Assembly (NCBI RefSeq): GCF_014647875.1
Contig: NZ_BMQA01000008.1
Coordinates: 248,001 to 312,000, forward strand
Direction of reading: 5' to 3'
From: Streptomyces brasiliensis
GTDB lineage: Bacteria; Actinomycetota; Actinomycetes; Streptomycetales; Streptomycetaceae
DNA: 64,000 nt
In this document: positions 41,868 to 51,359 of the stretch, piece after piece
Layout of the letters: the number at the start of each line of letters is the position of its first letter
Position numbering within the stretch: the stretch's first letter is position 1
Translations under genes and position numbers: made by a program
The notes under the pieces: generated by a model
Told to the model about the DNA's origin: nothing
The model's database searches: none
Seen by the model: the letters and a program-made list of their open reading frames with translations, nothing else

Positions 41868-43541
41868 CTAGTTGCTCCCGGAACCTCCGGAATTGCCGCC
41901 CAGATCCTTGATCCACCCGGTGACCTGCCCGGCCCAGTGGCTCAGCTCGGCCCAGTAGCTGCGCCCGGTCCCGATCCAGCCCTGCAGCGGGCTGAGCTCC
42001 CACACGAGCCAGCCCACGACGAACAGGATGACGACCGTGAACAGGCAGCCCTTGAGGCAGCCCAGCCCGGGGATCTTCATCGGGTTGGCACCGCGCTGCC
42101 GCGGCTCACGGGCCGGCCGCTGCGGCTGCGCCGGAGCCGGAGGCGGCGAGTACCGCTGCGGCTGCCGTTGCGGCTGGTGCCGCGGCGGGGCGTACTGCTG
42201 CGGCTGTTGCTGCTGTTGCGGGTAGCCGTACCCCTGCTGCTGCGGGCGCTGCTGCGCCGGCCGCGGCTGCTGCTGCGGCCGGGCCACCTGCCGCTGGGGG
42301 CGGCGGCGCAGTGGGTCCTGGTCGGGGTCGACGTACTGGACCTGCGTCTGCTCGTTGCGGTCCCGGGCCGCGCGCAGTTGCGTCTGCCACGGATGCGGCT
42401 GCTCCCCCTGCTGCCCGGACTGGCCCGCCTGCCCCTGCGGCATGACAGCGGTCGGGTCGGCCGCGCCCGTGTGCGGCAGTACGGCGGTGGGGTCGGCGGC
42501 GCCCGCCGGGCCACCGGTGTTCGGCAGCACGCTGGTGGCCGCGTTCGGGTCGTACGCCCCGGCGCCCGAGCCCGTCGGCAGGACGTGCGTCGGGTCGGCG
42601 GCCCCTGGCACGCCCGGCACGGCGGTCGGCGCGGGGTCGGGGGCCAGCAGGGCGCCCACCCCTTCGGCGGCGGCGATCTGCGCGGCGTTGGCGTGCACCC
42701 CGATGCCCTCGGCGACGACACGCAGGCCGCGCGCGAGGTTCTCGGCGCTGGGGCGGTCGTCGGGGTTCTTGCGCAGACAGCGCTCTATGACCGTCCACAG
42801 CGGGTCGGGCACGGTGGAGGGGCGGCGCGGCTCGGCGCTCAGGTGCTGGTGCAGCACCTCGAGGGCGGAGCTGCCGGCGAACGGCGGCCGGCCGGTGACC
42901 AGCTCGTACAGCAGGATGCCGGCGCCGTAGACGTCGACGGCGGAGGTCTGCGGGCGGCCCTCGGCGGACTCGGGCGCTATGTACGCGGGCGTGCCCACGA
43001 ACTCCTGGGTGCGGGTGAGACCCGGGGAGTCGGCGAGGCGGGCGATGCCGAAGTCGGTCAGCATCGGGTGCATCTGGCCGCCCTGCTGCGCGAGCAGCAC
43101 GTTGGCGGGCTTCAGGTCGCGGTGCACGACGCCGTCGGCGTGGCTGGCGGCGAGCGCATCGGCGATCTGGGCGGTGAGCAGGGACGCGGCTACGGGCGTG
43201 AAGGGGCCGTTCTCGCGCAGGTAGCGGTGCAGGTCGGGGCCGTCCACGAGGTCCATGACCAGGGCCAGCAGATCGCCTTCGACCACGAGGTCGCGGACCC
43301 GGACGATGTTGGGGTGGGTCAGCCGGAGCAGGACGGAGCGCTCCCGCAGGAACCGCATGACGATGTCCGCGTCGCTCGCGAGTTCCTCCTTGAGGACCTT
43401 GATCGCGACGGTCTCACCAGGCTGCCCCGGCACGGCCGCCTCGGCGCCCGCGGTCTCTCGCTGGCGGGCTCGCCAGACGGTCCCCGTGGCGCCGCGTCCG
43501 AGCGGCTCCTCGAGGAGGTACTTGCTGCCTACCGGCCGCAC
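41868..43541 (-). CDS. pkaA: serine/threonine protein kinase, PkaA-like
   Basis: 557 residues. Kinase domain about 7-270 (GRGATGTVW, VAIKVLKEEL, VVHRDLKPANVLL, DFGIARL, YIAPESAEG). Then a long linker with DPTHVLP, NAATSVLP, DPTAVLP and DPTAVMP motifs, possible autophosphorylation or FHA-binding sites. A Gln/Pro-rich stretch follows, then a membrane helix near 500 (CLFTVVILFVVGWLVWEL) and a short outer part. The GTG at 43541 has GGGAG eight bases upstream. It is separated from pkaB by 144 bases with nothing recognised in them. Confidence 0.9.
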   Translation of the reverse strand: MRPVGSKYLLEEPLGRGATGTVWRARQRETAGAEAAVPGQPGETVAIKVLKEELASDADIVMRFLRERSVLLRLTHPNIVRVRDLVVEGDLLALVMDLVDGPDLHRYLRENGPFTPVAASLLTAQIADALAASHADGVVHRDLKPANVLLAQQGGQMHPMLTDFGIARLADSPGLTRTQEFVGTPAYIAPESAEGRPQTSAVDVYGAGILLYELVTGRPPFAGSSALEVLHQHLSAEPRRPSTVPDPLWTVIERCLRKNPDDRPSAENLARGLRVVAEGIGVHANAAQIAAAEGVGALLAPDPAPTAVPGVPGAADPTHVLPTGSGAGAYDPNAATSVLPNTGGPAGAADPTAVLPHTGAADPTAVMPQGQAGQSGQQGEQPHPWQTQLRAARDRNEQTQVQYVDPDQDPLRRRPQRQVARPQQQPRPAQQRPQQQGYGYPQQQQQPQQYAPPRHQPQRQPQRYSPPPAPAQPQRPAREPRQRGANPMKIPGLGCLKGCLFTVVILFVVGWLVWELSPLQGWIGTGRSYWAELSHWAGQVTGWIKDLGGNSGGSGSN

Positions 43542-43872
43542 GTCATGCGCTCCCTAGCTGGTTGCTGGTGTTCCGAACCAGATGTTCCGAACCACTGTAG
43601 TGCCCGGTACGTACACCTTCCCGAGCATGTTCGAAGGAAAGACGCTCGCCTCGGTCGCCTGGTTGCCGAACCCTGACACGACCGATCTCAAGCGATCGTC
43701 AGTGCGGTCCTGGTCAGGCACTTTTAGGGGCAGAGCCGACCAATCAAGATCACTTACCACCGGGCCGCGGGCGTGTTGTCAGTGACAGGTGCGAGGATGC
43801 CTGCAGTACTGGCCGACGTGCTCGTGGGGTGGGGGGTAGTCCGCGCCCGCGCAGAAGGGACCGCTGACGCCG
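43542..43872. other. divergent region between pkaA and the FHA/FtsK-like gene
   Basis: 331 bases with promoters for both directions. It contains the GTTCCGAACCA direct repeats at 43570-43594 and a related GTTCGAA near 43630. A small minus-strand open frame here has no family resemblance and was not called. Confidence 0.5.
43570..43594. promoter_or_regulatory. tandem GTTCCGAACCA motifs upstream of pkaA
   Basis: Two exact 11-base copies (43570-43580 and 43584-43594) lie 29-53 bases upstream of the pkaA start. Each contains the near-palindrome GTTC-C-GAAC. The spacing of 14 bp puts the sites on different helix faces. They look like operator half-sites for an unknown regulator. Confidence 0.5.
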
Positions 43873-46800
43873 ATGCAGATCCGGCTGACCGTCGTTGACC
43901 CGCTGGGCCCGCTCCCGCAGGGGGGCCGCGCCGCGCGCCGCGACGTGCTGGTCACGGCGCCCGCGGGCACGGCCCTGGCGACGGTGGCGTCCGGCCTGGC
44001 CTCGGCGGTCTCGGGAAGCCCGGAGGCGGGCCGCGAGGGCGGCGCCCCGGTCGTGCTCTACGCGGGCACGGAGCGCCTGGACACCCGCCGCTGCACGCTG
44101 GGCGAGCCCCCGCTGGTCGACGGCGCCGTGCTGTCCCTGGGCGCGCCCGCCGCACCGGAGCCGCATCCCGAGCTGGACGACGCCCCGACCCAGCTGCACG
44201 TGGTCGCGGGCCCGGACGCGGGTGGAGTCCATCTGCTGCACGGCGGGCAGATCACCATCGGCCGCTCCGCCGACGCCGACGTCCCGCTCGACGACCCCGA
44301 TGTCTCCCGGCTGCACTGCGCGGTGACGGTCGCCGCCGACGGCCGCGTCTCGGTCGCCGACCTCGACTCCACGAACGGCACGGCCCTGGACGGCACACGC
44401 GTGGGCAGACGCCCGGTCCGCTTCGCCCCGGGAGCGCTGCTGCGCATCGGCGAATCGGCCCTGAGGCTTACCCCGTCCGGGGGACCCGCGGCCCGGGTGG
44501 CGACGACACCGGACGGCGAGGGGTGCGTGCGGGTCGCTCCGGGGGCCGGGGACGGCGGCAGCACGGCCCCCGGACACGGGGACGGGCAGGCGGCCGGTGG
44601 TGGGTACGGCGGTGGTGACGCGCCCGCCGCGGCACCGGGTACGGCCGGAGACGCGCGCGTGGCCGCGCCCGGTGGACCCGCGCACCATGGCTACGGCACC
44701 GGGAGCTGGAGTGCGCGGGCCCAGGAACACGCACCGATGGAACCGCCCGTCGTACCGGGCCAGGGCGGCGCACCTCGGATCGAGAGCAGGCGCGGGCTCC
44801 CGGGCGGGGTTCCGGGACCGCGCGGAACCACGACGGCAGGCACCGGCACCGGCGGGGACACGCACGGCGGCCACTTCGGCGGCGCAGGCGCGTCCAGAGT
44901 CTTCGGCAGCGGCCCCGGCGCCCCGGCGCCCAGTCCGGCGGCCCACGGCACGGCACCCGACGGCGGCGGAACCGACGGCAACGCCCCCCTGCACGCGTAC
45001 GGCGACCACCACGCCCCGGGCGCGGACCCCACGGACACCGGCACCCGCAAAGGCACCCCCCTCCGCGGCACCGACGTCCCCCACGGCGTGCGCAGGCGCG
45101 GCGGGATCGGGGCCTGGGCGCGGCGGCTGGCCGGCGGGCGAATCGAAGCGTCGGCCACCGGCCGCGAGAGCCACGGCACCGCCGGTGTCGCCGGCACCGG
45201 CACACCCACCCCGGGAAACCCGCTCCTGCCCGAGACCTGGCCGGACCCGGCGGCACTGCTGCTGACGGCGCTGGGCCCGGGCCCCCGGCTGTGGGAGCGC
45301 GGGCCGGGTCACCCGGAGACGCTCACGGTCCGGCTCGGCACGGCGGACCGGACGGCCCCGGACGGCTCGGGCCTGCTGCCCGCCGTACCGGTCACGGCCG
45401 ATCTGCGGGAGGCCGGAGCCCTCGGCCTCGCCGGACCGCGCGCGCGGCTGTCCGGCCTCGCGCGCGCGGTGCTGGCGCAGCTCGCCGCGCTGCACTCCCC
45501 GGACACGCTGGAGATCGTGCTGATCAGCGCGGACCGCACCCGTTCCCTGGAGGAGCGCACCGCAGAATGGTCCTGGCTCGGCTGGCTGCCGCATCTGCGT
45601 CCGGGCCACGGCCAGGACTGCCGGCTGCTGCTCGCCTACGACCGCGAGCAGGCCGCCGCCCGCACGGAGGAGCTGCTGCGCCGCGTGGAGGACCACGTGG
45701 CGGACGGGACGGCGGTGCGACACCGGGTGCCCGACGAGGAGCTGCTCCCAGGACGGCGGCCCTCCTGGGCGCGGGAGGACGCCGGTGCGGACGCGGCGGG
45801 CGGCTTCCCCGGGCCGTACACGGTCGTCGTGGTGGACGGCGATCCGGGCGGCGCCGGGCTGCGTGAGGCGGTGGCGCGGCTGGCGGCCGAGGGGCCGCGC
45901 GCCGGGGTGCACATCGTGTGCCTCGCCGAGACGGCGCCCGCCTCCCCTTCTTCGCCGGTGACCGAGACGTACGAGGCGGCGTGCGCGGTGGCGCCGACGT
46001 TCCGCGCGTGCGGGGCCGTGGCGCTGCTCAGCGGTGACGTGGCCACCGCGCTGCATCTGATGCGGGTCGCCCCGCCGGACGGCCGTACCGGCTCGGCCGG
46101 TCCGGTCGGTGCGGGCACGGTCGCCGCCGTGGACGCCGTCTCCGGCGCCTGGGCCGAGCGGTTCGCGCGGGCGATGGCGCCGCTGCGCACGGACGGCACC
46201 GGCAGTGAGCGGCACACGCGCGTGGCCACCCCGCTGCCCCAGTCGGCACGTCTGCTCGACGAGTTGGGACTCGCCCGGGCCACCCCGGCCTCGCTGATGG
46301 CGCGCTGGGCGGACGCGGGCGACGACAAGGAGTCGCTCGGCGGGCGGGCCTGGGCCGTGCTCGGTGCCGGTCCGCGCGGCCCGCTCTGCGCCGACCTGGT
46401 GGCCGAGGGTCCACATCTGCTGATCGAAGGGCCGCCCGGCAGCGGCCGTACGGAGCTGCTGCGGGCCGTGGTCGCCTCGCTGGCGGCGGCCGAGCGCCCC
46501 GACCGTCTGGGTGTCGTCCTGATCGACGGCCGGGACGGCGTCGGCACGGCCGGCGGCCACGGCGAGGGCCTGCGGGTGTGCACGGACATACCGCATGTCA
46601 CCACCCATCTGACCGCCAACGACCCTGTCCGCATGCGGGAGTTCGCGCAGTCCCTGAGCGCCGAGCTGAAGCGGCGGGCCGAGTTGCTGGGGCGGACCGG
46701 CTTCGCGGAGTGGCACGCGCAGCGCGAGGTGTCGGGCCGTTTCGTCGCGCAGCGCGCGGCGGCGGGGCGGCCCACCGCGTCCGGCACCGGGGACATCGAC

Positions 46801-47382
46801 TCGCCGCCGAGTTCGACGCTGCGGCTGCGGCCCGCGGCGAGCGCCGCCGGGCAGACGGAGGCGGCACCGCCGCTGCCCCGGCTCGCGGTGGTCGTGGACG
46901 ACCTGGACGCGCTGGTCTCCCCCGCGCTCGGCTCGCCGGGCCGTCCCGCCGCGGGGTCGGTGATGCGGACCCTGGAGGCGGTGGCCAAGGAGGGCGATCG
47001 GCTCGGCGTCCACCTGGTCGCGGCGGCGGGCCTCGGCGGCCGTACGGCGGAGACGGAACCGGCACGGCGGGCCACGCTCCGCGTCACCCTGGACGCCCCG
47101 GCCCCCGGCCCGGAGGAGCCGGCGCCCGGGCGCGGGCGGTTGACCTCGGCGGACGGCCGGGTCACCGCGTTCCAGGGCGGCCGCGTGACGGGCCGTATCC
47201 CGCGCACGGCGACCCAGCGCCCCACGGTCGTCCCGCTGGACTGGCACCGCATGGGCGACCCCCCGGCCAGCCGCCCGGTCCGCGAACTGGGCAACGGCCC
47301 GACGGACCTGGCTCTGCTGGCCAGCGCGGTCGAAAGAGCGGCGAGAGAGGTCTCGGCCGCACGCATGCCGTCACTTCTGTAG
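43873..47382 (+). CDS. FHA-domain protein fused to FtsK/EccC-like ATPase modules
   Basis: 1169 residues. After a ubiquitin-like or EccC-type N-terminal segment comes an FHA domain (about 108-200): ITIGRSADADVPL, VSRLHCAV, DLDSTNGTALDG, a phosphothreonine reader. A Gly/Pro/Thr-rich linker covers about 215-450. EccC/EssC-like modules follow (LWERGPGHPETLTVRLG, WSWLGWLPHLRPGHG), then a P-loop LIEGPPGSGRTELLRAV near residue 855 and a Walker B-like LAVVVDDLDAL near 1010. The P-loop Lys is Arg, so hydrolysis is doubtful. It sits beside two kinases whose linkers carry Thr motifs. No membrane segment is visible. Confidence 0.85.
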   Translation: MQIRLTVVDPLGPLPQGGRAARRDVLVTAPAGTALATVASGLASAVSGSPEAGREGGAPVVLYAGTERLDTRRCTLGEPPLVDGAVLSLGAPAAPEPHPELDDAPTQLHVVAGPDAGGVHLLHGGQITIGRSADADVPLDDPDVSRLHCAVTVAADGRVSVADLDSTNGTALDGTRVGRRPVRFAPGALLRIGESALRLTPSGGPAARVATTPDGEGCVRVAPGAGDGGSTAPGHGDGQAAGGGYGGGDAPAAAPGTAGDARVAAPGGPAHHGYGTGSWSARAQEHAPMEPPVVPGQGGAPRIESRRGLPGGVPGPRGTTTAGTGTGGDTHGGHFGGAGASRVFGSGPGAPAPSPAAHGTAPDGGGTDGNAPLHAYGDHHAPGADPTDTGTRKGTPLRGTDVPHGVRRRGGIGAWARRLAGGRIEASATGRESHGTAGVAGTGTPTPGNPLLPETWPDPAALLLTALGPGPRLWERGPGHPETLTVRLGTADRTAPDGSGLLPAVPVTADLREAGALGLAGPRARLSGLARAVLAQLAALHSPDTLEIVLISADRTRSLEERTAEWSWLGWLPHLRPGHGQDCRLLLAYDREQAAARTEELLRRVEDHVADGTAVRHRVPDEELLPGRRPSWAREDAGADAAGGFPGPYTVVVVDGDPGGAGLREAVARLAAEGPRAGVHIVCLAETAPASPSSPVTETYEAACAVAPTFRACGAVALLSGDVATALHLMRVAPPDGRTGSAGPVGAGTVAAVDAVSGAWAERFARAMAPLRTDGTGSERHTRVATPLPQSARLLDELGLARATPASLMARWADAGDDKESLGGRAWAVLGAGPRGPLCADLVAEGPHLLIEGPPGSGRTELLRAVVASLAAAERPDRLGVVLIDGRDGVGTAGGHGEGLRVCTDIPHVTTHLTANDPVRMREFAQSLSAELKRRAELLGRTGFAEWHAQREVSGRFVAQRAAAGRPTASGTGDIDSPPSSTLRLRPAASAAGQTEAAPPLPRLAVVVDDLDALVSPALGSPGRPAAGSVMRTLEAVAKEGDRLGVHLVAAAGLGGRTAETEPARRATLRVTLDAPAPGPEEPAPGRGRLTSADGRVTAFQGGRVTGRIPRTATQRPTVVPLDWHRMGDPPASRPVRELGNGPTDLALLASAVERAAREVSAARMPSLL

Positions 47383-47536
47383 CGGACGTCGACTTCGTAC
47401 CGGCCCACTGATCACGAGCCGGTCACGATCTCCCGGTAACGCGCACGGGCGCTCTTGCCGCGTTCAAGTCGCCGGGCATACACCAGTCGGCACGGGACAG
47501 CGCTCGGACGTTCAACGAAGAACGAAGAACGGGGCA

Positions 47537-48919
47537 GTGATGCGCATCATGAGCAGCACCATCCGGACAGACAGGGCCGTCACCACTCTCGCCGTCCTCC
47601 TCGCGGGGGCGCTCACGCTCACCGCCTGCGGAGGCAGTGACGACAACAAGAAGGACGACGGCGGCAGCACCGCGAGCCAGTCGGCCGGCACCGTCACCCT
47701 CCCCAAGCTGAACGGCGCGAGCCTCGAGGTCGCCGCCGTGTGGACCGGCGGCGAGCAGAAGAACTTCAAGCAGGTCCTCGCGGAGTTCGAGAAGCGCACG
47801 GGCGCCAAGGTCACCTTCGTGCCGGCCCAGGACCCGATCATCAACTTCCTCGGTTCGAAGATCGCGGGCGGTCAGCCGCCGGACGTCGCGCTGCTGCCGC
47901 AGCCCGGCGCGATCAAGCAGGCCGTGGAGAAGGGCTGGGCCAAGCCGCTGGGCGCCGAGGCGCAAGCGGAGCTGGCGAAGAACTACTCGCAGGGCTGGCA
48001 GGACATCGGCAAGGTCGACGGCAAGCAGTACGGCGTCTACTACAAGGCCGCCAACAAGTCGCTGATCTGGTACAACGCGAAGGCCTTCGAGAACGCGGGC
48101 GCCAAGGAGCCGAAGACCTGGCAGGAGCTGCTGACGGCGGCGCAGGCGGTGTACGACTCGGGCGTCACGCCGTTCTCGGTCGGCGGCGCCGACGGCTGGA
48201 CGCTGACCGACTGGTTCGAGAACGTCTATCTCTCCCAGGCGGGCCCGGAGAAGTACGACCAGCTCGCCCAGCACAAGATCAAGTGGACGGACCCCTCCGT
48301 GAAGGAGGCGCTGACCACGCTCGCCCAGGTCTGGGGCAAGAAGGACTATGTGGCGGGCGGCGCGAACGGCGCGCTGCAGACGGAGTTCCCGGCCTCGGTC
48401 ACGCAGACCTTCACCGGCGGCGACCAGCCCAAGGCGGCCATGGTCTACGAGGGCGACTTCGCGCAGGTCAACATCGGTGAGACCAAGGCGAAGGTGGGCA
48501 CGGACGCGAAGGTGTTCCCGTTCCCGTCGGTGGGCTCGACCGCGCCGGTGGTCTCCGGTGGTGACGCCGCGGTGATCCTGAAGGACTCGAAGGCGGCGCA
48601 GGCGCTGGCCACCTTCCTGGCCTCGCCGGACGCGGCGACGATCCAGGCGAAGCTGGGCGGCTACCTCTCGCCCAACAAGAACGTCCCGAACTCGGCGTAC
48701 CCGAACGAGGTGCAGCGCACGATCGCGAAGGCGCTGATCGCCTCAGGCGACGACTTCCGCTTCGACATGTCGGACCAGGCCCCGCAGGCCTTCGGCGGTA
48801 CGCCCGGCAAGGGTGAGTGGAAGGACCTCCAGGACTTCCTGAAGAACCCGACGGATGTCGCAGGCACCCAGGCGAAGCTGGAGAAGGAAGCGGCGGCGGC
48901 GTACGGCAGCGGGAGCTGA
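47537..48919 (+). CDS. sugar ABC transporter substrate-binding lipoprotein
   Basis: 460 residues; signal peptide and lipobox LTLTACGGS near residue 32, then a family 1 solute-binding fold (LEVAAVWTGGEQKNFKQVLAEFEKRTG, PPDVALLPQPGAIK, KSLIWYNAKAFENAG, GDAAVILKDSKAAQALATFL). It captures an oligosaccharide at the membrane surface for the two permeases behind it. The start is GTG at 47537 or ATG at 47540. The 154-base leader shows no operator I can name. No ATPase gene is present, so the shared MsiK-type ATPase is presumed. From memory SCO2978. Confidence 0.92.
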   Translation: MMRIMSSTIRTDRAVTTLAVLLAGALTLTACGGSDDNKKDDGGSTASQSAGTVTLPKLNGASLEVAAVWTGGEQKNFKQVLAEFEKRTGAKVTFVPAQDPIINFLGSKIAGGQPPDVALLPQPGAIKQAVEKGWAKPLGAEAQAELAKNYSQGWQDIGKVDGKQYGVYYKAANKSLIWYNAKAFENAGAKEPKTWQELLTAAQAVYDSGVTPFSVGGADGWTLTDWFENVYLSQAGPEKYDQLAQHKIKWTDPSVKEALTTLAQVWGKKDYVAGGANGALQTEFPASVTQTFTGGDQPKAAMVYEGDFAQVNIGETKAKVGTDAKVFPFPSVGSTAPVVSGGDAAVILKDSKAAQALATFLASPDAATIQAKLGGYLSPNKNVPNSAYPNEVQRTIAKALIASGDDFRFDMSDQAPQAFGGTPGKGEWKDLQDFLKNPTDVAGTQAKLEKEAAAAYGSGS

Positions 48920-48961
48920 TCCGCGGATGACCGCACTGCACGGACGAGGGGCGGTCCGGCG

Positions 48962-50302
48962 ATGACGTCGGCCTCGGCGGCGGGCGCACCCACACCCGCC
49001 GCGCCCCGCACGCGCAAGAGCGTGACCGGCACCCGCAAGACCGTGGCAGCGCTGTTCCTGCTGCCGGCCCTGGTGCTGCTCGGCGCGCTCGTGGTCTACC
49101 CGATCGGGTACTCGATCGTCCGCAGCTTCTGCAACGCCTCGGGCGACGGCTTCTCCGGAGTCGACAACTACAAGGCGCTGTTCACCGACGACGGCATCCG
49201 CACGGCCCTGAAGAACAACATCATCTGGGTGGTGTTCGCGCCGACGGTCTCCACGGCCCTCGGTCTGATCTTCGCGGTGCTGACCGAACGAGTGCGCTGG
49301 GGAACGGCGTTCAAGCTGGTCGTCTTCATGCCGATGGCGATCTCGATGCTGGCGGCCGGCATCATCTTCCGGCTCGTCTACGACCAGGATCCGGACAAGG
49401 GCGTCGCGAACGCCGTGTGGGTGGGCGTGCACGACACGTTCGCGCAGTCGTCCGCGTTCCCGAAGGCGCACCCGGGCCGTGAGTCGCCGCTGAAGCCGGA
49501 CTCGGGCGGTTTCATCACGTCGGCGCCGGTCCGCAGCGGGCAGCCGGTGACCCTGCCCCTGGTGGGCGTCGCCCCGGACCAGATGCCGGACGGCGCGAAG
49601 CCGGCCGCGGCGGCGAAGGCCGACCCCGGGAAGATCACCGGCACCACCTGGCAGGACTTCACGCGCGGCAAGGGCGTCGGCAGGCTCGGCGCCCCGGACC
49701 CGTCCGAACTCGGCTACGCGGGCATGAAGATCGAGGCGGTCAAGGACGGCAAGGTGGTGGCCTCGACGAAGGCGGCCGCCGACGGCACCTTCACGCTGCC
49801 CGGCTCAGCGGACGGGGCTCAACTCCGGCTCCCGGCGAGCAACTTCAAGGAGCCGTACAACGGCGTCGACTGGCTCGGCCCCTCGCTGGTCACACCGGCC
49901 ATCATCGGGTCGTACGTCTGGATGTGGGCGGGGTTCGCGATGGTGCTGATCGCGGCCGGGCTCGCGGGTGTGCCGCGTGAACTGCTGGAAGCCGCGCGGG
50001 TCGACGGAGCGAACGAGTGGCAGGTGTTCCGCAAGGTGACGGTGCCGCTGCTGGCCCCGGTCCTCGCGGTCGTCACCGTCACGCTGATGATCAACGTGCT
50101 GAAGGTGTTCGACCTGGTCTTCATCATCGCGCCCGGCTCCTCGCAGGACGACGCGAACGTGCTGGCCCTGGAGCTGTACCGCAAGGGCTTCGCGGAGAGC
50201 CAGCCCGGCATCGCGAGCGCGATCGCGGTGTTCCTGCTGCTCCTGGTGATCCCGGTGATGGCCTTCAACATCCGTCGGCTCAGGCGGGAGGGGCGGCGAT
50301 GA
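48962..50302 (+). CDS. sugar ABC transporter permease, MalF type, with large extracytoplasmic insertion
   Basis: 446 residues, well above the usual 300 or so. About 170 residues are inserted between early membrane segments (about 140-310). The end of that loop (MKIEAVKDGKVVASTKAAADGTFTLP) reads like a carboxypeptidase-regulatory-type beta-sandwich. The EAA loop ELLEAARVDGANEWQVF is present. E. coli MalF also has a large P2 loop that contacts the binding protein, so a similar role is likely. The ATG lies 42 bases after the binding-protein stop. Confidence 0.9.
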   Translation: MTSASAAGAPTPAAPRTRKSVTGTRKTVAALFLLPALVLLGALVVYPIGYSIVRSFCNASGDGFSGVDNYKALFTDDGIRTALKNNIIWVVFAPTVSTALGLIFAVLTERVRWGTAFKLVVFMPMAISMLAAGIIFRLVYDQDPDKGVANAVWVGVHDTFAQSSAFPKAHPGRESPLKPDSGGFITSAPVRSGQPVTLPLVGVAPDQMPDGAKPAAAAKADPGKITGTTWQDFTRGKGVGRLGAPDPSELGYAGMKIEAVKDGKVVASTKAAADGTFTLPGSADGAQLRLPASNFKEPYNGVDWLGPSLVTPAIIGSYVWMWAGFAMVLIAAGLAGVPRELLEAARVDGANEWQVFRKVTVPLLAPVLAVVTVTLMINVLKVFDLVFIIAPGSSQDDANVLALELYRKGFAESQPGIASAIAVFLLLLVIPVMAFNIRRLRREGRR

Positions 50303-51207
50303 CGACGCACGCCGGAAGCATCGGCAAGGTGGCGCCCGTGGAGACCGTGAAGGCGAAGCAGTCGCTGAGCGCGCGGATCGCGGAGAAGCTGAGCGGCGGA
50401 CTGGTCCGCGCCTTCCTGCTCGTCGTCGGCCTGTTCTGGCTGGTACCGACCATCGGCCTGTTCATCTCCTCGCTGCGTGCGCCCGAGGACATGAGCGCCG
50501 GCGGCTGGTGGAAGGTGTTCGCCCAGCCGTCCCAACTCACCTTCGACAGCTACCAGAAGCTCCTCGAGAACAGCGACATCACCAACTCCCTGGTGAACAC
50601 CGTGTTGATCACGGTCCCGGCGACGGTCCTGGTGGTCGTCATCGGCTCCCTCGCGGGCTACGCGTTCGCGTGGATGGAGTTCCCGGGTCGCGACTGGTGG
50701 TTCCTCGCGGTGGTGAGCCTGCTGGTCGTGCCCGTGCAGGTCGCGCTGATCCCGATCGCCGAACTGTTCGGCAACATCGGCCTGTTCGGGACGATCTTCG
50801 GGGTGATCCTGTTCCACGTGGGCTTCGGCCTGCCGTTCGCGGTGTTCCTGCTGCGGAACTTCTTCGCGGAGATCCCGCGCGAGCTGCTGGAGGCGGCCCG
50901 TCTGGACGGGGCGGGTGAACTGCGGCTGTTCACCCGGGTGGTGATGCCACTGGGCGGCCCCGCGATCGCGAGCCTGGGCATCTTCCAGTTCCTGTGGGTG
51001 TGGAACGACATGCTGGTGGCGCTGGTGTTCACCAAGTCGGGCACCCAGCCGATCACGGTGGCGCTGCAGACGCAGGTGCGCCAGTTCGGCAACAACATCG
51101 ACGTGCTGGCACCCGGCGCGTTCATCTCGATGGTGATCCCGCTGGCCGTGTTCTTCGCATTCCAGCGGCAGTTCGTGTCGGGCGTGATGGCCGGTGCGGT
51201 CAAGTAG
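50299..51207 (+). CDS. sugar ABC transporter permease, MalG type
   Basis: 302 residues with six membrane segments and the EAA motif ELLEAARLDGAGELRLF. The ATG at 50299 overlaps the MalF stop (ATGA), with GGGAGGGG upstream. It completes an intact importer with the two genes before it, unlike the broken set at 3099-4489. Confidence 0.92.
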   Translation: MTTHAGSIGKVAPVETVKAKQSLSARIAEKLSGGLVRAFLLVVGLFWLVPTIGLFISSLRAPEDMSAGGWWKVFAQPSQLTFDSYQKLLENSDITNSLVNTVLITVPATVLVVVIGSLAGYAFAWMEFPGRDWWFLAVVSLLVVPVQVALIPIAELFGNIGLFGTIFGVILFHVGFGLPFAVFLLRNFFAEIPRELLEAARLDGAGELRLFTRVVMPLGGPAIASLGIFQFLWVWNDMLVALVFTKSGTQPITVALQTQVRQFGNNIDVLAPGAFISMVIPLAVFFAFQRQFVSGVMAGAVK

Positions 51208-51227
51208 CAACAAAAGGGACACATTTC

Positions 51228-51257
51228 GGAGGGCGGCCCGTCCCGGGACCGCCCTTC
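51228..51257 (+). terminator. terminator of the sugar ABC operon
   Basis: GGAGGGCGG pairs with CCGCCCTTC (one G-U wobble) around a 12-base loop, 20 bases after the permease stop. Confidence 0.65.
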
Positions 51258-51359
51258 GGCGTTCACCCGGCGTCCCCCGTATGCCGTAGGAAGCGTAACC
51301 ACATCACTCCATCGGCCGTTCCCGGGCATGACGCCCGCCGACCGACCCATGGATGTCCC

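Noticed and set aside
43554..43760. Small minus-strand gene of 68 codons upstream of pkaA
   Set aside because: No family resemblance, no ribosome site, and it overlaps the promoter region with the paired GTTCCGAACCA motifs.
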